DNA of 39,289 bases from Acanthaster planci (lineage: Eukaryota; Echinodermata; Asteroidea; Valvatida; Acanthasteridae). Shown here piece by piece: positions 13,701-25,700 of this stretch. Under the pieces are notes generated by a model. It ran no database searches. It saw only the letters and a program-made list of their open reading frames with translations, and was not told where the DNA came from. The stretch spans positions 1,039,133 to 1,078,421 of the forward strand of contig NW_019091452.1 of NCBI RefSeq assembly GCF_001949145.1, in the 5' to 3' direction. A program made the position numbers and the translations under genes. Within the stretch, counting starts at the first letter, position 1; every line of letters begins with the position of its first letter.

Positions 13701-16700
13701 GTGGAATCAATCCCTTTTTTGGAAGAGGTGTGGTTCTTAGAAGAACGGGTGAGTGTTGACTCGACGTTTTGGCCAGGATGCTCTGGCCGCCCTCAGGAGA
13801 GTGTGCCGAACTTGAGCATTATCCTGCATGACGTACATGTACATGTACACTAAGTATACATGTACAGTACATGTACATTGAACAAGTGCAGTGTACATGT
13901 ACATGTACATTCACACGTACGGTACATGTACATGTGCAAATGTGCGCATTCTTGCTGCAGTGGGCATGACAGCCAGAATGTATCTCTCTCAAAAAAAGTT
14001 ATTCATAGGGGGCCAAAGTGCATAGAATGAGCAAGAGTATCTTCCAACATTTACAAAGCATTTTTGAGGATATCCGAAGGTCCCCTCTGAGATTGCAGAG
14101 GGGATGAACCAAGTCTGATGAGACCCTGAAATGTCGGTCAAATGCAATGCAGATGTCTGCTTAATGTGCCAATTTATCATCCGGATGGGAAATTTGTGAG
14201 GCTGTCTTTGACTGGCAAGGTGTAAAAGGTTAGAACATTTGTCTGTCTTCAGCGAATTGTACCAGACAGGAAGGAGGGGCTGCGCTTGTAAGCCAGACGT
14301 TGATTTCCATGTTTGGTCTGGACTGAAGTTTTATCATGCTCAAACTGCTGAGCACATACATGTATGTGTGAATCTCTATTGCCCCATTTGGTAATTGATT
14401 GGTGGAGATGGGTCCAGTGTTAGCATTTTTGGTTTGCTTTACACATTTGGTGACAGAAAAAAAAAGGAACAAGTTTTGGGAGTGGATGCTGTTTGTAAAT
14501 GGCTCTGGTTTTGTTGATGTTCGTTGATTTTACTTTGGTTCAACTTTTTTGGTGTTGTGCAGTTTGTTTTTTCAGCTTTTCCTTTAAAGGTTCAAGTTCA
14601 AGATGTTTTTATTCTTTTATGATACTTGCAGCAGAGTTGCTGATTCAAGTCATGTGACTTGGGCTTGTTTCGGAGTCAAGTCGCTACTTTTGTGACTTGA
14701 CTTGTAAATACCAGCTTTGACTTGTGACATGACTTGCACTTGCAAAAAATGACTTGTGACTTGACTTGGACTTGCAAAAAATGACTTGGGTTGTTACCAA
14801 CCCAAGTCAGATGCTACTTGACCGGCCCCATATATTTTATAACTCGTAATTCCATAAATTGACGCCTGGTTCTTTTTGCTTAGTACAGCTGGACAAAGTA
14901 ATGTGCAGTTTGACTTGTATTTGGACAAAAGAGACTTGTGACTTGACTTGTGTTTAGACCAAATGACTTGTGACTTGACTTGACTTGACTTGCCCTGTGA
15001 GCAAATGACTTGTGACTTGACTTGTGACGCAACCTAATGACCTTTGACTTGGCTTGGACTTGCAAAAACTGACTTGCTGCCATGTCTGACTTGCAGTTAC
15101 CAATTTGGTTTGGAGATGCACCTGTATTTTTTGTTTTTGCTTGTTTTCAAATCAGTGGAACCATGGAGCTACATGTATAAAATAGCTCCATGGTGGAACC
15201 AACAGGTGAAAGCAATTTACCGCAGTTCAGATTCAACAAATTCTCACTTAATTTTTTCCAGCGCAGGCAGCTTTGTGAAACTTCTATTTCTTATGATCTG
15301 CCTTAGTTCGCCAGAGAAAACATGCACACATTGTCTCAAAAGAAATGAAAATATTAATGCAGTAGTTATGCAGTGCACATGTACATTTCTGGCCTTGAGG
15401 AGTGCCTCCAGAAATGTCTCTATGTAACTCACCAATTGTGACCCGCTCTGCAAAAATGAGTCACATGTCACCAGAGCCACTTTTGAGTTAAAGGCCTTTA
15501 AAAGAATCTTGCACAGTGCTCAAGCAATAGGAATCCTCAACATCTACACAACATCCATTTTCATCATACCGAACCGAGTGACACATCAAAACTAAGAGCT
15601 CAAACTCAATCTAATGCAAAGTAAAACTCAAAAGTGGCTCTGGTGACTTGTGACCCATTTTGGCAGAGCGGGTCACCATTGGCTGTCTCTACCACTTCCC
15701 ATCTTTTCCATTTCTATCCAATGAAAAGTTCAAATACTACAGTCAGACAGTGGAACACTGTTTTAACAAAGTTATTATTACAAAGTCCTCGGAACTTTGA
15801 AAATTACCTTAGTTATCTTGTAGTATCAGAAATGGAAAAAAAAGATAAACAGAAATTTTGGATCTAACATTTTCCATGTTATAAATTAGGCCTTGTACTG
15901 TATTCGACTGTTCTAAATAATGTTCCCACAACCACTGTTTCCACAATACTTCCAGCATGTCTGGAAGTTACAGATGTTCAAAAGGAAACAAGTACTGGTT
16001 TCTCACTGACTATAAAATGAGAGAGGAAGGCAGTTGTTTCATTGGTGACAAGTCTATTCAGAATGCGGTTTGGAAAGAAAAATAACACTGAGAGGAGTGA
16101 GATCTCTCTCTCTGCTTTTTAGCTGATTTCAGCTTTTTTTGTTTTGGATTTTAGCTTTTTTCCCCACTTTTTTTGTTTTAGATTTCAGCTTTTTTCCTCA
16201 CTGGTTGTGTACAAAAGTATCAGAGATTTTCACAGTTTAGCTTCCTTATGCCTTTTTTCAGTTGTTTTCAGCTATTTTTTATCGTTGGTCAATCTCACCC
16301 CTGCGCTGATTATCTGACGAAACCTTCCTGTGTGTGTTTGTGTGTCAGATCACTTTGCCTCTGTCTTGTACTGCAAGAGCCAGTGTGAGGAATGGAACTC
16401 CCGAATGAAAGGGACCGTCATCGATAACTACCTGCCGAATCACTACCATTACCTGCAGTATGCATACCACAAAGGTAAGTGGAAGATGATCACTAGCAGA
16501 CCACTGCCTGCTGTGTGTGCCTACACGTACATGTATGCAGAACCATGTTAAGAACATACCACTTCAAAGGGACTTTTTTTGTCTTACAAGTTTGATAGTT
16601 ATTTTATCATTACTAAATGACTTTATTAAGCACAAATTCTATTCAACAAATATATTTAAATGCACTGTACAACCAATAACAGAAAAATAAACTTGTGTAA

Positions 16701-19700
16701 TATAAAAACTTATTAAAACTCAAAAGATGCAGAAAGACTAAAACATTAATTTACGGTTACACAGAGATATTAAAACAAAATGAATTAAATATACAGATAT
16801 CAACAGGACATCAAAGCAGTCACGAAGGAATGCAGTAGTTCATGTAAATCCACTATTGATCGTCGATCATACATGTTAGTATTATTGTTATTATATATTT
16901 CTGGTAATGACACCAAGGATTCCTCAAAAGCCCCCTAGGCACTGTAGCTCACAAGCCTGAAGAAACCTGTCGAGAGGAGACAGTGAGAAGCAGTTGCAGT
17001 ATTAGAAGTGGGAGGAAAACCCCAAAGGAATATTTTGGGTAAAACCCATGGAATCAGGTAGGGACTGAAAACCCAATCCACATGTGGACCAGGCCGGGAT
17101 TCGAACCCGGGGCGCAGAGTACATTGTGACATTCTTTTGAATTTCCATCAGTTTTGGTGGGAAGACTTGACATCAAGTTGCCTTGCATCAGTTTAGAGTT
17201 CCGTTTAAGCATGCATTGAGTTTCACCCTCTTTCTCAATGTCTCCACTAACATTGAAACAGAGGGTAGAATGACAGAGGCAGTGAATGCTGCGGCCTCAT
17301 TCCTGGCTCTGGTACCCAACGACCCCACAATGACCTCCAACATGCATTATTACGAAGACGAGGAAGGGGTCAGCAAGTACACCGTCCAGCCTGCTGATGA
17401 GGCGGTGGCGTATCAGCGACGCAAGGACCTGGAGCAGAAGATGCTGCAGTTTGCTAAGCTCCACTTCTGGGGGGACGAGGACCAGGAGGTAAATAAGGAG
17501 GAGACCGAGGAAGAAGGGAAGGGGGCGGAGGGAGATGGGGAGGGGGCGGAGTCAGATGGGATGGGGGCGGAGGGGGAAGGGAGGAATGAAACTGCTGGGA
17601 AGGGTTCCGATTCATCCCCAGTTGCTGACTCAGGGAGCTCCACTCAGGAGGGATTAACTGGGGTGGAAATTGAAACGGAAGGGAAGACTGGTAGTGATGA
17701 GTTGTAAAACACTGTACGGAGGCTTTTGAAAATTGCATTCTTGGGGTTACTCTGTTACTCTGCTGGGTTGAGGNNNNNNNNNNNNNNNNNNNNNNNNNNN
17801 NNNNNNNNNNNNNNNNNNNNNNNNNNNNNNNNNNNNNNNNNNNNNNNNNNNNNNNNNNNNNNNNNNNNNNNNNNNNNNNNNNNNNNNNNNNNNNNNNNNN
17901 NNNNNNNNNNNNNNNNNNNNNNNNNNNNNNNNNNNNNNNNNNNNNNNNNNNNNNNNNNNNNNNNNNNNNNNNNNNNNNNNNNNNNNNNNNNNNNNNNNNN
18001 NNNNNNNNNNNNNNNNNNNNNNNNNNNNNNNNNNNNNNNNNNNNNNNNNNNNNNNNNNNNNNNNNNNNNNNNNNNNNNNNNNNNNNNNNNNNNNNNNNNN
18101 NNNNNNNNNNNNNNNNNNNNNNNNNNNNNNNNNNNNNNNNNNNNNNNNNNNNNNNNNNNNNNNNNNNNNNNNNNNNNNNNNNNNNNNNNNNNNNNNNNNN
18201 NNNNNNNNNNNNNNNNNNNNNNNNNNNNNNNNNNNNNNNNNNNNNNNNNNNNNNNNNNNNNNNNNNNNNNNNNNNNNNNNNNNNNNNNNNNNNNNNNNNN
18301 NNNNNNNNNNNNNNNNNNNNNNNNNNNNNNNNNNNNNNNNNNNNNNNNNNNNNNNNNNNNNNNNNNNNNNNNNNNNNNNNNNNNNNNNNNNNNNNNNNNN
18401 NNNNNNNNNNNNNNNNNNNNNNNNNNNNNNNNNNNNNNNNNNNNNNNNNNNNNNNNNNNNNNNNNNNNNNNNNNNNNNNNNNNNNNNNNNNNNNNNNNNN
18501 NNNNNNNNNNNNNNNNNNNNNNNNNNNNNNNNNNNNNNNNNNNGTTGGTAACCAGGGAGAGATTGAATCAGTTGCTGCCTTAGTTTGTGAAATTGTTACA
18601 AATTGGGTTGGGGTTGGCTATTGCAGAAATGAGGGAGAGATCATTGGAACAGCTGGCAAAAGTAGGTCTTATTATGCAAGGTTTAAAAATATCAAGGGTG
18701 CTAACACAACAGGTCAACCTCCAGACTGAGATGGTAGATGAGCCCTCATTGTGCAGAAGTCCTTATCCCGTGGTTCAATTCAAAACAAAATTTAGTTTAG
18801 TGTAACTTTAGAGAAAAATAATTGTAAGTATTGAATTTTGTGTGAATTTTAGAGTGGAAACAGCTCTCAAGAAGTACTATGCAAATACCACTTGCTCGGA
18901 AATGTTTTGTACTTTAAAGTAAAATATATTTTTGCCAGTTATCTTGCCGTTCAATGACTGTTTTCATCCAGTTTATTTAAATTTGCCTGTGTACATGTAC
19001 AACGGATAGTTTTATAGCATGAAGTGGCAGAGCACTTGTAGGTCCCTTTCCAGTTGCCCTGTAGTTGCTCACCATAAACCAGGAACCGTATACTGAACAG
19101 TATTACCGTCCATTTACGGTAAGTCACACTAGTGGACCACTCTTGGGGACCAAACCTATGAGCAAGGGTGGGTCGAGAACCAAATTTCCAGTGTTGTAGT
19201 CGAGTACTTTCCGAGTAACAACGTTTTCCGCAAAATACTGAACTGGGTAAGAGGGAATAAAGCCAGAGTGCACAGGCATTTGATGGTAAATGTGCAAGGT
19301 AAGATTACAAAATAAATGTTAGACTTCAGACACTTCCAGTTGTGTAAAATTTAAGTTTTAAGTAGAAAAGTACTCGGAAAGTACTCGACCGAGTACTTTT
19401 GGCCTAAAAAGTTAATTTTAATCAAACAGTGATTGTCTGAAGTCATTATGTTGCTTTGTATCGGCATCAAATGCCGGTATACTTCAGCTTTGTTCCCTCC
19501 TAACTAGTTAAATATTTGGTAGAGAACTTGGTTCTCAGAAAGTACTTGACTACATCACATCAAATTTCCAGGGGGGAGGCAAATTTGTTTTCTTTTGGGG
19601 GAGGGGGTTAAAATGTGCAAATGTTTTTTCATGAAGGGTTGTGCTATGTTTTGAGGCTTTTTTAAATGCTTCGGGATGGAAAAGGACAACAAAATGGAAT

Positions 19701-22700
19701 GGACCAAACAAAAGAGCTTTTCTCGTATCAGGCTAGACTTTATTTATTCCTCAGTCCTTGAGCTTTTCATCAGAAACACTTGAAGTGGAGGGAAAATAAA
19801 CGTAAACAATAACTTTTGTGTTTTGAGTTCCTCAAAATAATTGTCACATTTGAAAGAGGAAGAAGGAAAAAACCAAAAAACTCTGATTTCAAGATTCTTT
19901 TTACAAATCCATTTCCAGGATTTTTCTGAATAGCGGGTCTGAGGACATTACCCAGAAATGTTCTTTTTTATTATGTTTTAGAGGTACTTCCCCCTGTCTG
20001 CGGACCCAAAGACCAAAGAATAAAGAAAATCCAGTCCTATTTAAAAAGGAAAAAAAAGACTGGTTCCATGTTTGCCCTGATAGTCCCCTCCCCCGAGGCT
20101 CTCCCCCCTAAAAAACAAAGCCTGGAAACATAACCAAATGTAATGCCACAAGATGTCTGAAAGTACATGTTCATGTATTCTTGTAGACAAGCTGCTCCTA
20201 CAGTGTACATGTACATGTGCCTCATGTATTATTACTTGTGTGTAGAACATTAAGGTAGATGTATCTTTCTATGGTTTGTCTTTGAGGTACCGGAATGTAA
20301 TGTAGATTACCCTACATGTAGTTCATACACTATAGTAATTTGGTTAGCAACAAGTACATGTACATGTGAACAGTTTGTAGAGAAGTTCTAGCCAATCAGA
20401 TTGTTCATACTAGCACCCTGTTCAAAGGGAACTGAGTTCTTGTTTAGAATAAAAGTACTTGCATGTGCTTGTACATGTACATGTACATGTATGTACTTTT
20501 CTATATACATGTACATGTACATTTTACAAAGACCCATACATGTACATGCACATGTTGGTTTCTTGAGACCCTGCTTATACATGTATAAGCATTTGATCTT
20601 ATGTGGCGATGTCATAGATTACATATATATGTAAGTCTGTCAGTCTACGTACATGTACCGATAGGAGTCGGGCATTCATTTGACCTTGTCAGCCAGTTGG
20701 AAACCCAGATTTTGATACTTTTGAATTACAGTACAGCTACATTTACCTGGGGCCAATTTCATAGAGCTGCTTAAACGTAGAATTTGCTTAAGCACGAAAA
20801 ATCTTGCTTAATAAACAAAGGTCACCAGCTCACACTTGTGATTGTCATGCTAACCAAAAGACAGGTAAATACAATGTACATATACATCAAGCAAGGTTTT
20901 TCATGCTTAAACAAATTTTTCGCTTACAAGCAGCACTGTGAAATTGGCCCCTGTTCATGTAGGTACCAGTATGTTTTTAATAATGTCTGCCGTCTTTGAC
21001 AACTCAAAGTTATGTGTGTATGTAAAGTAGGGACAGAATTTCACAACACGCATACAATTGTTAACTTTGACCTGTAAAAAACAGTATGCCGGAATCAGTG
21101 CATGTTGACATTAGAATCTATTGGACAAGTACAGTACATGCGCATGCATTGAAAACCAGGAATTTTGTTCTGTACTTACATGTACCAGTGCATGTTCTTA
21201 AGACAGGGTTTTTTCCTTGAAGGCTTCGAAATACCATTCCAGTTCAGTTCCTTTAATTTAATTTTTTTATAGCCTTGAAACAAAAAATGTTTCGGTGTCA
21301 TTTGTTGGGGGAATCTTTCAACCCCGGCTCCCAAAAGGTTTATCAAGATGGTGTTTTGCTAAAGTTACATGTACAAATGTATTCTCAGCCAGCTCAGTAT
21401 TGTATAAGTTTCTTTTAAGTTCATATTCCTTGCAGCTACTGTGTACTTCTTGTCTTGCCGGTTGATTCTTCTTTGAGGAGTGCTCAATGTATTCCAGTCT
21501 TGGCTAGTGCGGGTACATGCGTCCACCTTTTCCTTTGTTGCATGGTGCAGGAACGGGCACCAGTACATACATGTAGAAGTACATGTAGGTGAACAAATTG
21601 AATGTTCTGCTGTAAGCTTCAAAGTTTTTGATACCAAAAGCATCAATTTCTGACAACCATTTTTGAAGAAAATAAACATCACTTTGGGGTTGCATTTCTG
21701 GAGTTGCAACTGAAGGGTGGAGCATTCCCTCTGTAGATGCCAGGGTTGTTTCCAACCGTACATGTTGTTGAATCATTTGGACAAAGCCCACTGTTCCTTG
21801 CTGTAGCGTCCATTATGTGTATACATGTACATTGCAGTCAGTGGTATTGAGACCAGTGCTTGCTGTCAGAGCAAAATTTACGTTCAGATTTTCAGTTGGT
21901 TCCTTGAAGTGATGTTTCACTGTTACATGGACATGGGTTGACTGGCAGAGATCAAGAACATTGTGAAAGAGTGTCCATTCATCTACATGCACATGCGTAT
22001 GCATTTACAAATATACATGTACCAAAAAGCTGGAATACTGCCATTTTTGAAAGGAAAACTTCAAAGTAAAGAAATGGAGATTAGAATCTTTTAGCTTGGA
22101 CGTTTTGTAGTTTGTAGTTTTAAATGAAAAGTGTCTGAACAATATTGCCAAATAAAGCTACGCCTGTTTAGTTTTGTTGAAAATGTGGCTTGTTTCTGTA
22201 ACTGATATTTATTGTTTTCAAACAGGCTTCTTTTAATTAATTACTTAATGGGTTTGCAGCATAGCCCCAAACAAAACACAAAGAAAGAACAAAGCATGTA
22301 CCAAAAGACCTCCAATATTTTGGGTAGCAAATTAGTGGGAGAGAGATTTTGGACTGGTGAACCTCTGATATCTCATTGTGGATAAAATGCTACATATACG
22401 TGTCTGTCATCACTAAGAACAAATTCCTTTTTTTGCTTGGTTAAGCTGGGTACCATACAGGATCTGGTCAGCAAAGAATAAATTCCATCGGCTGGTTCTT
22501 TTTTTTATTATTTTGTAAGTTAAGAAATGGGTCACCTAGGAAAAATATAATACCAAAACAGGATTTTACCTTATATCATATTGACAAAAAGGAACTAAAA
22601 AAAATTAAATGTGGAGGTTTCTTACTTGTAGCTCTAATTATCTAGAATCATGCTTTAGAAGCAGGTCATATGGAAATGATAGGTCATCGATTCACCTTTG

Positions 22701-25700
22701 ACCTACTCGTGGCTGATCATGTGATTTGGAGGAGTCTCGCATTTGGGTGTAAGTGTGTTTCCCACAATTTGTATTTCTCTGGACTTGAAATTAAGAAAAT
22801 TGGAATTGCAGGGTTTGTAATTGTTTGAATAGAATAAGACTCTGACATTTGTTGGATATAAAGAAAGAAAATTACAAAATGTGATGTTGTGCATTCACTT
22901 GGAGTATCTGCTGTTTTGGCATGCGTTTTGAACCTGCAATTTCATTGGCTGGTGAAATGCACATAATACAGCAAAGGACCAATCAAGGCCTGACATCTCA
23001 AATATTCTTGCAAAGTTCAAAGTTAAAAATTCATTAACAGAAGGAAATGTATCTGAGCAGTCACAGTGCTCATAGAGAAAATAAAAATCTTTGCATATAT
23101 TTCTACATTCGTGAAGCTCACTCACATTTGAATGGAGGCTCTTTCACTTTGCAATTTTCTTCGTATCCAGCTTCAAATGCAGGGGACCAGTGATAGCAGT
23201 GGGGGCATATCTCACACCATACAAAGCAGATATATGTACATGTAGTTACATTGTAGTCTTTTTTCAAGCACAGGAAACTGGTGGTGTTGCTCAAATTTCT
23301 AACTCAAGACAGAATCATTTAAACTTGAGATGCAAAATTCAAAATTTCCCTAATGACTACAGTGATATTGAGAACAGTTGTTAGTTTTGTATGGAACTGT
23401 GGATTTGCCTCTGTAGCTATACCCTCATAAAGGATTAATTTATGAATCATAAAATTACATGTATGATTAAATAATCGAGTTTGCATGATTGGGGATCTTG
23501 GGATCCACATCGTTTTCATGACATCTGCAGGACTGCTTTCTGTTGTATAATGTTGAAAGGTGTTAAGAATATTTCTAACTCCTATTGTGCTATTTTAAAC
23601 TGTCGTTCTTAGTGGTGGGTAAAATTTTTAATTCTTTAACATACATGTATGAAATTGATTTACATTGGATGCTCAAGGATTTTTTTTAAGATGCAGTTTT
23701 CCATTTGTTATGATACACATGTAGAGGAGAAAGTCTGGTAGTGATTTTTGAAAGTAACCAAATAAATTAAATCACCTTTTCGGTTTACTAGAGTGAGATT
23801 TCTGTCTTTCCTCTTCACAGTATTTAGAGGAGCATTACCGGAGCACAGCTCAGGCAATGCTCTACCAAGACCAGGCAGAGCCTATTAACCCAGACGAGGT
23901 CCTCCTGGGTGCGGAGATCCTGGAAGCCCTCCAAACTGGCCAGAGCTTTGCTGAAAACCATGCCGACGACCCAGAAGAGGTCATGACCCCACCCGAGGAA
24001 ATCTGGGCCGATTACACAGACGAGGAAGAGGAGGAGGTGGATGTGGAACACTTCCCAGAGTACTATTTTGAGAAGCCGGAAGAGATTTGGCCAGAGGATG
24101 AATTTGTTCTGATGGACGAGGATGACTTTGGAGACGAGCCTGTGAAGGAGTACTCTCCAGAGCCAGGAGTTCTTTATGGAGAAGATGATGAAGAAGACGA
24201 AGAAAGGACTAGAGATCATTTCTTGGATGCAAACGAGATGGCAGCATCTGATGAAGACAAGGAGAGAACTTCAAATTCTGAAAAATTCGGCCCGAGAAGC
24301 AAAATGAAGAAGGATGATTTTGTTGATCCCAATTTGGGTTACCATGTTGACGACAGCGGCATCAAGTGGCCAAGCATTAAGGATGATAGTAAGGCCGAGA
24401 AACGGCCGGAAGTTCCAACCCAGAGGACAGATGGGTCCAGGAATGAAGCAGATGATGTGATGGAAGGGATATCAGCACTGGAGGGTCTAAAGAAGTCCTT
24501 GTCAAAACAGGATTTATTTCCCAGTGGTCCACCGCGGGCGGGGCCGTCCATACAGGGGCGACGCTACATAGAAGATTTTGACAATGAGCAGGTGATCGAG
24601 GAGCCAAGTTACGTGCCATCACTGGACGGCGTAAAGCTGTACATGAACGCTGCCATGCTGAACGGGACAAAACGCATGGCTGCAGACAAACTGGCAACAC
24701 AGATAGAATGCGATAATTTGATCAAGCTAATGGATGTAAGTAATGTGAACTTAATGAGTAGCACTGCTAAATTTAAGTGAGATGGGGACCACTTTCATTC
24801 CATTCTTTGCAGAGTCTTCTTGCGATAGTCCTCAGCTGTTAGCAAAAAATTCTACTCTGAGGGAGTGGTAGGGAAGACTATTAGCAGAGGATTCCATGCT
24901 GACAGGCCCTCACAGGTCGGTGTCAGTGTAAGCAGGGACAGGTGATCAGACGCATTCGTGTTGAGTTGCTGTTGAGCACTCATGTAATGTGCACAGGGAA
25001 AAAGCTGCATGGAAAACAGGTCTCCAACCCAAAGTTAATGTGATGTGTATTTGGAATTTGGTACTTGGATAGCTCCCGCTGTCCTGCTTGATGCAATCCC
25101 ATCTATGCAATTTGTTCTACGTCAGAATTCTCTTTTAACAGTGTCAAGATGCATGCAGTACTTGACCCAAGTTGGAATCTAGCAATTGTTATCCCCTCAT
25201 CATGTGGCCGTGCTTAAGCCTTGAACACAAATAAGCTCTATTCTTCCATTTGTCATGGGCTCCCCACATGCCCATTTGTACGTGTACATCATGGCAATAT
25301 TTAACCGGTGAGGGCTCTTGAGAGACTTGTATACCCATTCTTGGGCGAGTTTCTTGCTCGTAGATACTATGCGTGTACATATACATTGCTTTTATATACT
25401 CAGCATTTGTGCACATTCAGATGAAGGTTCTTGGAGAGAAGTCATGCATTCCCGGCTGTCATAAATGGGGCAGTTCACACTTAATATTCGCAGAAAGTAC
25501 TGAAGTAAAAAAAAAATTGGTTGCACTGGGAATACATGGATTTTCATTTGTAAACTTTTCATTTTGGGGGGGGGGAATCCATGCTGGTCCAAATGTAACA
25601 TTTCCTCAAAATGGTTTTTCAAGATGGCAAAAGGATTTTCCAAGTTCCGAGATGCTTCTGTGTGAAGATGAAAAAGAGTTCACTGAAACTGTTTAGCAGG

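Larger units (their letters stand above)
10529..16348 (+). other. P3H intron, 5.8 kb
   Basis: Contains fold-back elements at 10714-10890 and 15432-15682, hexamer clusters at 13496-13532 and 13831-13935, a GACTTG minisatellite at 14640-15090 and a T-rich AGCTTTTTT repeat at 16105-16265. Between about 12350 and 13330 the hexamer is nearly absent; no gene is recognised there. Confidence 0.7.
17708..23820 (+). other. P3H intron (6.1 kb, with gap) between TPR and linker exons
   Basis: Holds the 770-N gap, a large fold-back element at 19191-19558, a MITE at 20749-20951, and hexamer clusters. On the minus strand near 21500-22004 there are open frames with non-repetitive composition (for example QMIQQHVRLETTLASTEGML) that I cannot assign. 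Confidence 0.7.

Noticed and set aside
13831-13935. Regular TACATG repeats considered as a CRISPR-like array
   Set aside because: The unit is a six-base self-complementary word without spacers of fixed length, and the genome is eukaryotic.
14783-14808. Perfect hairpin considered as a microRNA precursor
   Set aside because: The stem is only 11 bp with a 4-base loop and lies inside a minisatellite; too short for a microRNA.
17095-17115. Possible tRNA gene
   Set aside because: Only the T-arm is present; no acceptor stem, D-arm or anticodon arm can be formed with flanking bases.
18587-18805. 72-codon open frame after the 770-N gap
   Set aside because: No recognisable motif and no fitting splice sites; it could be checked once the gap is filled.
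23824-24219. Minus-strand open frame opposite the acidic P3H exon
   Set aside because: It is the shadow of Glu/Asp-rich codons, which read as Leu/Phe/Ser-rich on the other strand; the plus-strand frame has splice sites and family motifs.
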